A stretch of DNA of 64,000 bases from Synechococcus sp. BO 8801 (GCF_002252675.1 NZ_NQKY01000011.1:30453-94452); one strand, 5' to 3'; shown: positions 40,862-50,038, counted from the first letter of the stretch. The notes: generated by a model not told the origin, from the letters alone. Program-made: numbers and translations.

Positions 40862-42127
40862 GTGAACGATCTTCCCTATCTCGATAATCCACTGGATGGC
40901 CAGCAGGAGGCACCCCCTTACCTGTTCACGGGCATTCAGTCGCACTACTTCAAGCTCAAGGCCGAGGCCGGCGCCCTGGAGAGCTTCTGCGCACGCTATC
41001 TGAACCCGGCATCCAACTCATTCACCTACTGGCCGCTGTCCTCCCTGCCGCTGGTGGGTGCCGGCTTTGGACAGCCTTTTGTTGTCCTTGGGGTCCTTTT
41101 CTATCCAGACATGCGGTCTGGCAGCTTCCACCCTGAGCGCTCCACCCGCCAGCACGAAGTCTTTTTCTCCTTCCCCGTTCTGCGCTTCAACAACGGATTC
41201 CCAGACAAGATCTGCTGGGTCTACCCCTTCATCTGTGTAGACAACATCCGTTCGGCGATCACGGGTCGAGAAGTGATCGGGCTGTCCAAGCTTGTGGGCC
41301 GATTCGATTGTCTGGACTCCCGCCCGTCTGGTTCACCTCACCCCCCGTCCCGCGACTCCCTCTCCGGAGAGCTGTTCGGTGACGATACGGACTCGATGGG
41401 GATCAGTGTCCCCACCTACCTGCGCTACGGCCGTGACAGCCATGAGCACATGCTGCCCATCATCCGCATCCAGGCGGACCCCAAGTTCCAGCCTGAGGGC
41501 CTGCTCGGCGAGATGGCGTCTGACCTGCAGGACTCACCGGTCCTCGACCGCGCCGCAGCCGAGGCACGGGCTGGCTTCGGACTGCCATGGCCCGCCCCTG
41601 ACGCGGCCAGCGCGGGAGCTTTCCTGAGCCGAATCGAAGAGTTGATCCATGGATTCACCTTTCTGACTCCGAAGCTGGCCATCAACAGCCTCAAGCAGAC
41701 GAGGAGCAGTGTTGATCCCGCCTATTCAGACCATCAGGCCCTGCTGGAGACGGTCTGGCAGTCGGAGAACGTTCGCCAACTCCGATTCTGGGAACTCGGC
41801 CACTTCCGAATCCAGATCTTCAACTATGCGGGCCTGCCCCTGGCTAACCAGCTCGGTCTGGGGGAATACAAGCGCGATGGTGATTTCATCGAACTGGAAG
41901 GTCTGGGCTCCAGCTATTCCCTCAGTACCGATCTGCGTATGGTGAGCTCCTCCGTTCTGGCGGAGGCGAATGGTGCTGCGCCTACGGCTGGCAGCACCCT
42001 GCTCCGTGATCTCACCACCATCCCCATGGCCTGCCTGTCCCTGACGGCCGACATGGCGGATGCCTCGATCCAGTGGGCCGGCTTGTCCGTTTCTCTGGCG
42101 CGACAGGCCCTTGGCCTGAAGCGCTGA
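40862..42127 (+). CDS. Acetoacetate-decarboxylase-fold-like protein
   Basis: A 421-residue soluble protein starting at a GTG 35 bp after the previous gene. The segment GREVIGLSKLVGRFDC, following YPFICVDNIRSAIT, resembles the strand-loop of the acetoacetate decarboxylase superfamily around the Lys-bearing strand (Gly-Arg-Glu, Pro/Ser-Lys). The beta-rich composition fits. The assignment rests on this local pattern, so it is tentative. It ends the operon, 19 bp from the convergent cyclase gene. It could be a decarboxylase or an aldol-type enzyme for the pathway's product. Confidence 0.5.
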   Translation: MNDLPYLDNPLDGQQEAPPYLFTGIQSHYFKLKAEAGALESFCARYLNPASNSFTYWPLSSLPLVGAGFGQPFVVLGVLFYPDMRSGSFHPERSTRQHEVFFSFPVLRFNNGFPDKICWVYPFICVDNIRSAITGREVIGLSKLVGRFDCLDSRPSGSPHPPSRDSLSGELFGDDTDSMGISVPTYLRYGRDSHEHMLPIIRIQADPKFQPEGLLGEMASDLQDSPVLDRAAAEARAGFGLPWPAPDAASAGAFLSRIEELIHGFTFLTPKLAINSLKQTRSSVDPAYSDHQALLETVWQSENVRQLRFWELGHFRIQIFNYAGLPLANQLGLGEYKRDGDFIELEGLGSSYSLSTDLRMVSSSVLAEANGAAPTAGSTLLRDLTTIPMACLSLTADMADASIQWAGLSVSLARQALGLKR

Positions 42128-42146
42128 GTGGCAACCTGCAGGCGCG

Positions 42147-45100
42147 TTACTGCGCGGATCCGCCGATCCGTTCCCGGGCGTAGAGCTGTTTCTTCTCGTT
42201 GATCATGGTCTCGAAGCTTGTGGCCCCCTGGGCCCTGGCCATGGCCAGGGCCTGATCCAGGGCCTCCATCACGGTGGGTTCGTCATGGCCCATGGCTCTG
42301 GCGATCACGTCCGCTTTGCGGACATGGACCAGGGGCATGAAGTAGGCCTCACCTGAGCGTCTGACCGCCTCCTCCGCTGCCTGAATGGTCGCGAAGGCCT
42401 CGGGCGCCGAGCCAGCCAGGGAGTGGAGCGTCGCAATTTCCGCCAGTCGATAACCCTCCAGTGTCATCACACCCAGGCGCTGCTGTTCTCGCATGCCTTC
42501 CATCGCGATCGCCAGGGCCTCGCCCCCGGGCTCGGCCTGGCCTGCCTGCGCCAGGGCGACCCCTTTGTACACCTTGGCAATGGCGCGCCAGGTCAGGTAG
42601 CCATAGGCATCGGAGATCCTCAGGATGGAATCGCTGACGGCGATGGCCTCCAAGTAGCGGCCCTGCAGCACCAGAATCAACAGTTCATGGCTCAGCGTGT
42701 AGACCGTTTCGTAGTTCCTGCCCAGGCGTTCCGCATGCCGCCGCGCCTGTTCGAGGGTGGCGGCCACCTGATCCGGATCGCCGCAGGCCTGCTCCACCAT
42801 GGCGAGGGCCGTGAGTGAGCCGGTCATCGGATCATGGGTGGAGGGAAAACTGAGATCCCAGCCCTCGTGCAGATGGTAAAGGTCAATGCTTTCGCTCAGA
42901 TGCTGGCGCGCCAGGGCCATCGATCCCTTGACGTAATGGACGTAGCCGATGGAGAAATGGGCTTCGATGCCATGGATGGGATCCCTGCCCTGGTTCCATA
43001 GCTGGATGCACTGGCCTGCCGAGCGCTCGGCGTTGTCCAGATCGCAGGAGACGATGTGGAAATTGCAGATTCCCCGCAGGATCGCAAACGACGACTGGCT
43101 GTCCTCCAGTCGCTCTGCCAACGATCGGGACTCCTCCAGAATCTGGCCCACTTCGGGCGCCGAGTAGCTGCGGGATCCCGCCAGGCTCATGGCCAGGCCC
43201 AGCAGCAGCATCAGCTCCAGGGAGGCGGGCAGACCCTCCGGTCGGCAGGCGTCGTGGCGCAGCAGATCCAGGGCCGTCTGGAAATGCTGCACGGCTTCTT
43301 CATGGGAGGCCATTTCAGCGGATCGACGCCCCGCACTGATCCAGTGGGGGATGGCCTGCTCGAAGGAACCGGCGCGGGTGAAGTGATGGGCCAGCAGCTG
43401 GGGTTCCGCGTCGATGAGCTCATGAAACTGAGCCGAGAGTGTCGTGGCGATCTGTTCGTGAAGGGTCTGTCGCTCCCGCTTCAGCATCGTTTCGTAGGCC
43501 GTATCACGAATCAGCGCATGTTTGAATTCATAGGCCTCACCGGCGGTCTGATCAGAGAACTGCAGCAGCCCGGAAATCAGCAGATCATCCATCTGCTCGC
43601 GCAACACCGCCTCCGGTTCGCTGGAGACGGCCTCCAGAAGTTCGTAGGTGAAGCTTCTGCCGATGACCGCCGCGATACTGGCCAGCCTTCGGGCCGGCCC
43701 GAGTCGATCGAGGCGGGCGGCCAGGGAGTCCTGCAGCGTTTCCGGGATGGGGTCGGTGCCATCACCGCCGCTGGAGCCGTTGGCACGCAGCTGCTCGAGC
43801 ATCGATTTCGTCGTTTCCTCCACGAACAGGGGAATCCCATCGCAGCGTTCGACGATGCGCCTGGTCAGCTGGGGAGAGAGGGCTTCATCGGCGTTCAGGC
43901 AGGAGCAGATCAGTTCGGAGGCGGCGCGGTCCAGTCGCTTGAGGTTGAGATGGACGCCGCTGTCGCCCGATGGCCAGGGCGGCTTGAATTCGGGCCTCGC
44001 CGTGGCCAGAACCATCAAGGGCTGCCGATGGGCTGCGGTGATCAGACGATCGAGCAGCTCCAGGGTTGTGGGATCGATCCAGTGGAGATCTTCCACGACG
44101 ATCAGGCTCGGCTGACCATCGCTCCAGGCCTGGATCATCGCCAGCAGGGTGTCCAGTCGAATCTGGCGTTTCTTCTCGGGGGTCAGTCCGTCCAGCGCTG
44201 ATCGGTCCCCACCGCGCAGGCCGATGAGATCGGCCAGAACCTCCAGGCCGCTGGCTTCCGTGGCGCCATAGCGCTCCATCATCCGGGCCAGCTTCTCGTG
44301 GCGGCTCTCATCGGGTTCGCCCTTCTCGAAGCCGGCGGCCTTGTTGATCTGCTCGGCGATGGGATGCAGGGTGCTTTCCCTGGTGTTCGGGCCGCAGTAC
44401 CAGCTCATCTGACGATGGCCCTGATCCAGCAGGGATCGCTTCAGTTCACCGACGAGGTGGGACTTGCCGATGCCGGCTTCCCCCTGGAGCAGCACCAGCT
44501 GGCCCTGCCCTGCAGAGGCGGTCTGCCATGTCTTCCGCAGCAGCTCCATCTCCTGCTGGCGGCCGATCAGCGGCAGATCGCTCGTTTTCCAGCGGGCCTG
44601 GGAACGGCAGGAGACGTCGGTTTCCTCCAGCACCGCATAGACCTGCATGGCTTGATTGAAGCCCTTCAGTTCCTTTGAGCCCAGGCTCTGGTGATGGAAC
44701 AACTCCCGTGTGATCCGATGCGTGCTCTCCGACACCAGGATCTGGTTGGGCCCGGCTTCCGATTGCAGCCTGGCGGCCAGATTCGGGGTTTTCCCCATCA
44801 TCAGCCCGGCCTTGTGGGGCGTTTCGATATCGCGGATGCTGGTGGCCACCACGGATCCCGTGGCGATGCCGATGCGGCAGCGCAGGGGGTCGCAGGTGGG
44901 CGACGGGAGGCGCCGGATCGCTTCCCGCAGCCGCAGACCGGCCCTGACGGCATTGGGGGCCGCTTCTTCCGAGGCATCGGGATAGCCGAAGTACGCCAGA
45001 ATGCCATCACCCAGATACTGGGCCATGTAGCCACTGTGTGAGGACACAATGTCATCACAAATGGCATAGTAAGACTCGACCAACTCCATCAGCTCCTCGG

Positions 45101-45206
45101 GGTCGAGTTGCTCCGCCAAGGTTGTGGAGTTGACCAGGTCACAGAACAGCACGGTGACCTGACGCAGTTCCGGTGGACGCTTGACAGGTTTCACGCTTGT
45201 GCCCAT
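42147..45206 (-). CDS. Class III adenylate/guanylate cyclase with AAA ATPase and TPR-like repeats
   Basis: A 1,019-residue multidomain signalling protein. The cyclase domain (about 15-200) has the metal-binding VTVLFCDLVNSTTLAE and LGDGILAYFGYP with both aspartates, plus the transition-state KTPNLAARLQ. A P-loop ATPase follows (LLQGEAGIGKSHLV near 245; LIVVEDLHWIDPTTLELLDR as Walker B), then TPR-like helical repeats to the C-terminus. It has no membrane segment. The AAA/TPR part resembles STAND-type sensors that control a catalytic domain. It stands next to a Crp-family regulator, its likely cAMP receiver. Confidence 0.9.
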   Translation of the reverse strand: MGTSVKPVKRPPELRQVTVLFCDLVNSTTLAEQLDPEELMELVESYYAICDDIVSSHSGYMAQYLGDGILAYFGYPDASEEAAPNAVRAGLRLREAIRRLPSPTCDPLRCRIGIATGSVVATSIRDIETPHKAGLMMGKTPNLAARLQSEAGPNQILVSESTHRITRELFHHQSLGSKELKGFNQAMQVYAVLEETDVSCRSQARWKTSDLPLIGRQQEMELLRKTWQTASAGQGQLVLLQGEAGIGKSHLVGELKRSLLDQGHRQMSWYCGPNTRESTLHPIAEQINKAAGFEKGEPDESRHEKLARMMERYGATEASGLEVLADLIGLRGGDRSALDGLTPEKKRQIRLDTLLAMIQAWSDGQPSLIVVEDLHWIDPTTLELLDRLITAAHRQPLMVLATARPEFKPPWPSGDSGVHLNLKRLDRAASELICSCLNADEALSPQLTRRIVERCDGIPLFVEETTKSMLEQLRANGSSGGDGTDPIPETLQDSLAARLDRLGPARRLASIAAVIGRSFTYELLEAVSSEPEAVLREQMDDLLISGLLQFSDQTAGEAYEFKHALIRDTAYETMLKRERQTLHEQIATTLSAQFHELIDAEPQLLAHHFTRAGSFEQAIPHWISAGRRSAEMASHEEAVQHFQTALDLLRHDACRPEGLPASLELMLLLGLAMSLAGSRSYSAPEVGQILEESRSLAERLEDSQSSFAILRGICNFHIVSCDLDNAERSAGQCIQLWNQGRDPIHGIEAHFSIGYVHYVKGSMALARQHLSESIDLYHLHEGWDLSFPSTHDPMTGSLTALAMVEQACGDPDQVAATLEQARRHAERLGRNYETVYTLSHELLILVLQGRYLEAIAVSDSILRISDAYGYLTWRAIAKVYKGVALAQAGQAEPGGEALAIAMEGMREQQRLGVMTLEGYRLAEIATLHSLAGSAPEAFATIQAAEEAVRRSGEAYFMPLVHVRKADVIARAMGHDEPTVMEALDQALAMARAQGATSFETMINEKKQLYARERIGGSAQ

Positions 45207-45369
45207 CGCTGGTTCATCGCCGATTCATTGAAGATTCGTCGCTTGGCCCGGGCCTGCGGCCAACGCTGAAACGTGCCGATTGCTGGCGGCGATCTTAGCC
45301 TTTGTGAACTTTTTCCGTGGGCGTTCTGTCATTTCCGGCCACCCGGAATCGGGCGTCACCACGGGTTCG

Positions 45370-46092
45370 TCAAGGTTCCAGCAGCCCCCTCCGCCGCAGC
45401 GGTTCGAGATTCGCCAGTCGCAGCCCCTCGGCCGTCTGGACGATGGTTCCCCGGGAGCGGAACTGGGTGAGGATCCGGGAGGTGGTGCCCCGGGCCAGGC
45501 CGGCGATGGTGGCGATCTCCGTCTGCTTCAGGTCGGGAATCGGGGCGAGCGGATCGTTTCCATAGCCGCTGCAGAAGGCCAGCTCCAGCAGGGTGGCCAG
45601 GACACGGGTGGAGGCATCCTCGCCCCGCAGGCTGAAGCGCCGCCCCAGGCAGAGCAGTCGTCGTGCCTGCAGCCGGGCCATCTCCAAGGCGAAGTCCGTT
45701 GAGCGATCCAGTTCGTCCTGAACCGTTTTCCAGCGCAGTTTCACCACCTCGAGCGGGGTGAGCGCCACCACATCGGCGGAGCGTCGACTGTTCCCGAGCA
45801 GCATCGCCAGCTCACCGAACATTTCTCCGGCGCCCATCAGCGCGATCACCACTTCCTCCCCCTGCAGGGTGAAGCGCCGGACCTTGACCACTCCCGAGCG
45901 GATCAGGAACAAGCCATCGTTCCAGTCGCCCTCGAAGACCAGCTGATGCTGCGCCGGCACCTGCAGGGTCCTGTGCTCGCCGAGAAGGCTCTCCAGCTGC
46001 TTGATCTCAAGGCCCGCGAACAGCGGGAAGGACCTCAACTCACTGGCCTCGAAGCCCCCCATCACCCTCCGACGGCGACGCCACCATCCCAT
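45370..46092 (-). CDS. Crp/Fnr-family transcriptional regulator
   Basis: A 240-residue regulator. The cyclic-nucleotide-binding domain (about 20-130) keeps the phosphate-binding cassette GEMFGELAMLLGNSRRSADV, including the Glu and the Arg-Ser pair that bind cAMP in E. coli CRP. The C-terminal winged helix has LKQTEIATIAGLARGTTSRI with recognition helix ARGTTSRILTQF. The start is the ATG at 46092, or 46062 at MGGFEASE. A TGTCA-N6-TGACA palindrome lies 14 bp upstream of the first ATG, suggesting autoregulation. It sits downstream on the same strand of nothing else, and 163 bp before the cyclase gene. Confidence 0.88.
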   Translation of the reverse strand: MGWWRRRRRVMGGFEASELRSFPLFAGLEIKQLESLLGEHRTLQVPAQHQLVFEGDWNDGLFLIRSGVVKVRRFTLQGEEVVIALMGAGEMFGELAMLLGNSRRSADVVALTPLEVVKLRWKTVQDELDRSTDFALEMARLQARRLLCLGRRFSLRGEDASTRVLATLLELAFCSGYGNDPLAPIPDLKQTEIATIAGLARGTTSRILTQFRSRGTIVQTAEGLRLANLEPLRRRGLLEP

Positions 46093-46105
46093 GGTTTGCC
46101 TGGGT

Positions 46106-46121
46106 TGTCATCCAGGTGACA
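46106..46121. promoter_or_regulatory. Palindromic operator 1, TGTCA-N6-TGACA
   Basis: TGTCA (46106-46110), TCCAGG, TGACA (46117-46121). The geometry, 5-bp half-sites with a 6-bp spacer, is that of Crp/Fnr-family sites. It lies in the divergent region between the crp-like gene and the M50-GlmS fusion gene, about 105 bp from the latter's ATG. Confidence 0.65.
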
Positions 46122-46218
46122 GCTGGGTGGCACCGATCTCCCGCCTGGAGGCGATGGGGATCAACACACGCCGGGAGCGATCCCCGGACAGTGGCGCCAT
46201 TGCGTGGGCTCGCCTGTC

Positions 46219-49200
46219 ATGTCCTCCCTCGTCCTCCATGCGCGGCGCCGGTGGCCCGTGCCCGCTGGGACGCCTGGGTGGGTCGGTTGCTGCTGGCCGG
46301 AACTGCTCGCCCTGGTGGTCGCCGGCTCGTCGGGCCAGGCCACCGCGTGGTGGCTTCTGCTGCCCTCCCTGATCCGGCTGAGCTGGTGCTCGGCCGAACT
46401 CCTCCATGGGGCCGGCCACGGGCTGCTGCGGGCCATGGTCGACAGCGACGGCGCCGCCCTGGCCGTGGTCAACCTCCTGGAGCATCGCTCCCCTGGCGAG
46501 ACCCTCCGGAGCCTGGCGCCCCTGGGTCCGATCGGTCCGGCCGACGGCGGGGTGCGATCGCTGCCCTGGGTGGCCGTCGGTGACCCGACGCCCTGGCGGG
46601 TGCGACTGAAGGCCAGCGGCGGACTGCTGTTCAACCTGCTGGCCCTCGCCCTGGCCTGGGGCGTCCTGGTGGCCTTGCCCGCCGACGGCTCCGCCCCGGT
46701 CCGGGCCCTGCTGGTCAGCGTGGCGGCGGCCAACGGCGCGCTGCTGCTGGCCTCACGCAGCGACTGGCAGGCGATCGGCAGCGGCCGGGCCGCCTGCTTC
46801 CACTGCGGCCATTTCGGCTTCATCAGTGCGGACGATCCGGCGGCACGGGGGGAGCTGTTGTCGCCGCCTGCGATCGAGCGCTTCCGGGCCATGGGCCTGG
46901 AGATGGAAACCCGGGGAGCCCCCGCGGGAGCCGGTCTGGTGCTGGTGCGCGATCGGAAGGGCCGGATCGGCTTCGTCGGGCACGGGATGGCCAACGGCAA
47001 GCGCGGCCACCTCACCCGATCGCTGGAGCGCGGCCTTCGCCGTGCCGGACACCGGGCCCTGCGGACGGGCCGACGAACGCTGCCTTCCGGGCTGATCGCG
47101 GCCTGGCATTACGGCTCCGGCTCCAGCGGCGCCCCCGGCAACCTGGCGTCCCACTGGCACCAATGGTCCCCGCCCCAGCGCCGCCGTCTCTGGTCCAGGC
47201 GGCAGGGACGCTGGGTGAGTGACTGGCAGGCGGTGCAGCACCGCATCGCCCACGACGGCAGCTTTGAAGGCTTCACCCTGTTCGGCACCGAGGCGGACGT
47301 CAACGAACTGGGGGCCTGGCTGGCGGTTGCCCTCTGCTGCGGCCATCCGGCGGCCGGCGCCTCGACGACGATGGCCGGACTGATGGATCTGCTGATCTGC
47401 CAGGGCGACTGGTTCGCCTCCGTGCGACTGGCTTCCCTCCGCCTTCTGGCGGAGCCCGCCACCGCCCCGGCCACCGACGCGTTCGGGCCCTGGGCCACGG
47501 GCTTCGAAGCCGCCTTCCAGGATCAGATCGCCTCCCGCCCGGACGCCGGCCTCGATCACCCCGGGGTGCTCGAGGAGCTGACGCTGCGGATCCAGCAGCG
47601 GCTGGAGGCCGATCCCCGGCTGCGGCGTTACAGCTCCGCGCGGACGCAACGCTGGATCCGCGCGGCCATCGGCGCGTTCCTGCACAACGATCCCTTCGCC
47701 GCGGCCCGCCAGTTCATGGCCTGCGGCCGGGGCCGCTTCGGGCTGGTCGTGATCTCCTCGACCTGGCCCGACCGGCTTGTGCTCTGCAGCCAGGGGCAGC
47801 CGATCAGCATCGGCTTCGATGGACCCGGCGCCACGGCCCTCTACGCCTCCGAACCGGCCGCGGTGGAGACCGTGCTGGCGGGCCGGCCCGGCTGCCACCG
47901 CATCGATCTGGATCCCATCGCCGGCGAGATCGCCCTTCTGTCCCCCACGGACCTCACCATCCACTCCCTGTCGCAGGAACGGGAGCTGACCCTGGAGGAG
48001 ATCCGTCGCCGCCGCCAACTCTGCAGTGAGGGCCATGGGTCAGCGGGGGCCCCATCCAGGCAGGGCCGCCAGCGCCTGGACCCGGTCGGCGCGGACCTGG
48101 CGGCCATCCCCGGCCTGCTGTCCAGGATCCAGGACGACTGGATCAATCCCCGCTCGGCCAATCGCGCCAGCGCCAAGGCCCTGGCCCGGTTGCTGATCGG
48201 CACGGCGACGCGACGGCATGACAAGCAGGCATCGCTCGGCCGTGAGGGGCTGGATCCGGCCCTGGCCCGGTCCAGCCATGTGGACCTCCTGGTCACCGGC
48301 ATCGAGAACAACCTCTGGCTGGGTGCCCACTTCGCACGGGATCTGGAACGGCTCATGCCCTTGCTGCATGTGAGCACGCTCTCCGCCAGCTGCGTGCTCC
48401 AGCAGCTGCACCGCGACCCATCGTCCCTGAATCTGTCCCGCCGGTCGATCGTGCTGGTGCTCAGCGATTCCGGCCAGAGCACCCCCTGCCGGCAGGTGCT
48501 GGACGCCTGCGATCGGCTGGTGAGCGAGGCCGCGATCCAGGACGTGTTCCTGGTCATCGGTGATCCGGCCAGCCTCCCGGGGGCTTCGTCGCTGGCCCCC
48601 GACGGCCCCGACGGCCCCGGCAGCCCCGAGGCCCCCGACCAGGCCTTCCGCCATCGCCTGTTCACCACGGCCGCGGGACGCCGCAGCTCCGAAGCGGCCA
48701 CCGCCACGGTGGCCGCCATGCACCAGACCCTCACCGAGCTGCTGTTCTGCCTCTGCCGCCAGGTCCAGCAGGCCTTCCCGGAGCAGCGCCCCCTGGGACT
48801 GCGGCTGCGACCCGAGGCCCTGCTGGCCCTGGAGACCATGGAGGACCAGCTCCTGGTCAACGATGTCCGCGAGATCATCGGTGCCGATGAAGGGGGGCAG
48901 CCCCTCACCAGCGCCGTCTCCCGTCAGCTGGTGCAGGAGGGACGGCAATGGGCCTGGCATGTCCTGGAGACCCCGACCGCCTGGCTGATCCACGCGCTCT
49001 ACGTCCTGGGCAGCCTGGGATGGGGGACGCCGCTGTTCCGGGGCGTCACCCTGGCCCTGTTGCCACTGCTCGGCCTTGCCGAAGGCCACGGGATGGGGGC
49101 CCTGTTGCTGGCCCTGAGCCTGCCCGCCGACGTGGCCCTCTACGTCCTGGGTCCCTGGTGCTGGACCCTGGGCCTGAGGTTCCTGCAGGGGCGCCAGCTC

Positions 49201-49890
49201 CCGGCCCGTACCGGCCGGCGCACCCTGGTGATCGGGGAGGCCGAGGGGCTGCACCAGTTGCTCAGCAACTACGTCAGCAAGCTCTTCGCCCTGAGCTATG
49301 GCCTCACGGCCCTCGATGTGCATGGCACTGATCCGATCGATTCCCTGCTGCATGGCTATGGCCATCGGCTGGTGCGCGGCACGCTGCTGTTCCTGGGCGT
49401 CCCGGACGGCCGCTGCAGCCAAAGGCAACGTGCCCACGCCGATGCGGTGATCCAGGCGGCACGGCAGGCCGATGGCCTCCGCCACCTGGGCGCCGGCCCC
49501 GACATCGTCGCCCTGAGTTCCGATCCCTGCATCACCGCCGAGCGCTTTCATGCGGCCCTGGTGATCCCCAGCCCGATCCATGGGGGCTGCGGCAACGGCA
49601 TCCGCCTCCCCAGCGACGATGGCATCGAAGCGATCCGGGAATCCCGCTTCGGATCCCTCCGGCGGTTGCTGGCCGCCTATGTGTTCTTCCATGCCATGGC
49701 CCGCCGGGTGGCCATGTTCCCGGGGCTGGGCTTTGACTGGTGGACCTCCCAGAGCCGTCCGAAGCCGTTGACGGCCACCCCGCCGAAGGCCCGCGCGGCT
49801 GGGCACGCCAGGGCTGGGTCGGTGGCGGCTGCGTCGGTGGTGATCGAGCCACTTGTGCGCGCCAGGCTGGTGCATCAGCACCGCCGCTGA
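46219..49890 (+). CDS. Giant membrane protein: M50-like domain fused to GlmS-like glutaminase and SIS domains
   Basis: A 1,223-residue protein. Residues 20-185 form a membrane module resembling site-2 proteases: AELLHGAGHGLLRAM (63-67 HGAGH, Glu of HExxH replaced) and SGGLLFNLLALALAWG, like the M50 GPxxNLxxA helix. From Cys196 (CGHFGFI) runs a class II glutamine-amidotransferase-like domain with GLIAAWHYGSGSSG, NLASHWHQ and HDGSFEGFTLFG, then VLCSQGQPISIGF as in GlmS. SIS-like sequence follows (SIVLVLSDSGQSTPCRQVLD near 750). After two or three helices near 930-990 a second SIS-like segment ends the protein. The substrate is unknown; a sugar-phosphate amidotransferase at the membrane, or a sensor, is possible. 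ATG at 46219. Confidence 0.65.
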   Translation: MSSLVLHARRRWPVPAGTPGWVGCCWPELLALVVAGSSGQATAWWLLLPSLIRLSWCSAELLHGAGHGLLRAMVDSDGAALAVVNLLEHRSPGETLRSLAPLGPIGPADGGVRSLPWVAVGDPTPWRVRLKASGGLLFNLLALALAWGVLVALPADGSAPVRALLVSVAAANGALLLASRSDWQAIGSGRAACFHCGHFGFISADDPAARGELLSPPAIERFRAMGLEMETRGAPAGAGLVLVRDRKGRIGFVGHGMANGKRGHLTRSLERGLRRAGHRALRTGRRTLPSGLIAAWHYGSGSSGAPGNLASHWHQWSPPQRRRLWSRRQGRWVSDWQAVQHRIAHDGSFEGFTLFGTEADVNELGAWLAVALCCGHPAAGASTTMAGLMDLLICQGDWFASVRLASLRLLAEPATAPATDAFGPWATGFEAAFQDQIASRPDAGLDHPGVLEELTLRIQQRLEADPRLRRYSSARTQRWIRAAIGAFLHNDPFAAARQFMACGRGRFGLVVISSTWPDRLVLCSQGQPISIGFDGPGATALYASEPAAVETVLAGRPGCHRIDLDPIAGEIALLSPTDLTIHSLSQERELTLEEIRRRRQLCSEGHGSAGAPSRQGRQRLDPVGADLAAIPGLLSRIQDDWINPRSANRASAKALARLLIGTATRRHDKQASLGREGLDPALARSSHVDLLVTGIENNLWLGAHFARDLERLMPLLHVSTLSASCVLQQLHRDPSSLNLSRRSIVLVLSDSGQSTPCRQVLDACDRLVSEAAIQDVFLVIGDPASLPGASSLAPDGPDGPGSPEAPDQAFRHRLFTTAAGRRSSEAATATVAAMHQTLTELLFCLCRQVQQAFPEQRPLGLRLRPEALLALETMEDQLLVNDVREIIGADEGGQPLTSAVSRQLVQEGRQWAWHVLETPTAWLIHALYVLGSLGWGTPLFRGVTLALLPLLGLAEGHGMGALLLALSLPADVALYVLGPWCWTLGLRFLQGRQLPARTGRRTLVIGEAEGLHQLLSNYVSKLFALSYGLTALDVHGTDPIDSLLHGYGHRLVRGTLLFLGVPDGRCSQRQRAHADAVIQAARQADGLRHLGAGPDIVALSSDPCITAERFHAALVIPSPIHGGCGNGIRLPSDDGIEAIRESRFGSLRRLLAAYVFFHAMARRVAMFPGLGFDWWTSQSRPKPLTATPPKARAAGHARAGSVAAASVVIEPLVRARLVHQHRR

Positions 49891-49926
49891 TGACTCACGG
49901 GCGTGTTCAGGGCCTGGCCATCGGCC

Positions 49927-49942
49927 TGTCACCTTGGTGACA
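49927..49942. promoter_or_regulatory. Palindromic operator 2, TGTCA-N6-TGACA
   Basis: TGTCA (49927-49931), CCTTGG, TGACA (49938-49942), a perfect 16-bp palindrome. The half-sites are identical to those of operator 1. It lies about 105 bp before the haloperoxidase ATG at 50039, the same distance as operator 1 to its gene, and just after the fusion gene's stop. Confidence 0.65.
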
Positions 49943-50038
49943 GCCAGCCACCATCAACAGGACAGGAGGGCGTGATCGCGGGTCCAGGTCTTTTTGATCG
50001 TCCTCTTCACACTCGGGGGGCCCTTCACGGACAGGACC

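Noticed and set aside
45207..45369. TTTGTGAAC near 45300 as a CRP half-site before the cyclase gene
   Set aside because: The second half-site is absent at the proper spacing; it does not match the TGTCA-N6-TGACA pattern.
48040..49932. A 630-codon minus-strand open frame under the M50-GlmS gene
   Set aside because: It is antisense to coherent plus-strand coding sequence, has no family motif, and has a Gln/Gly/His-rich shadow composition.
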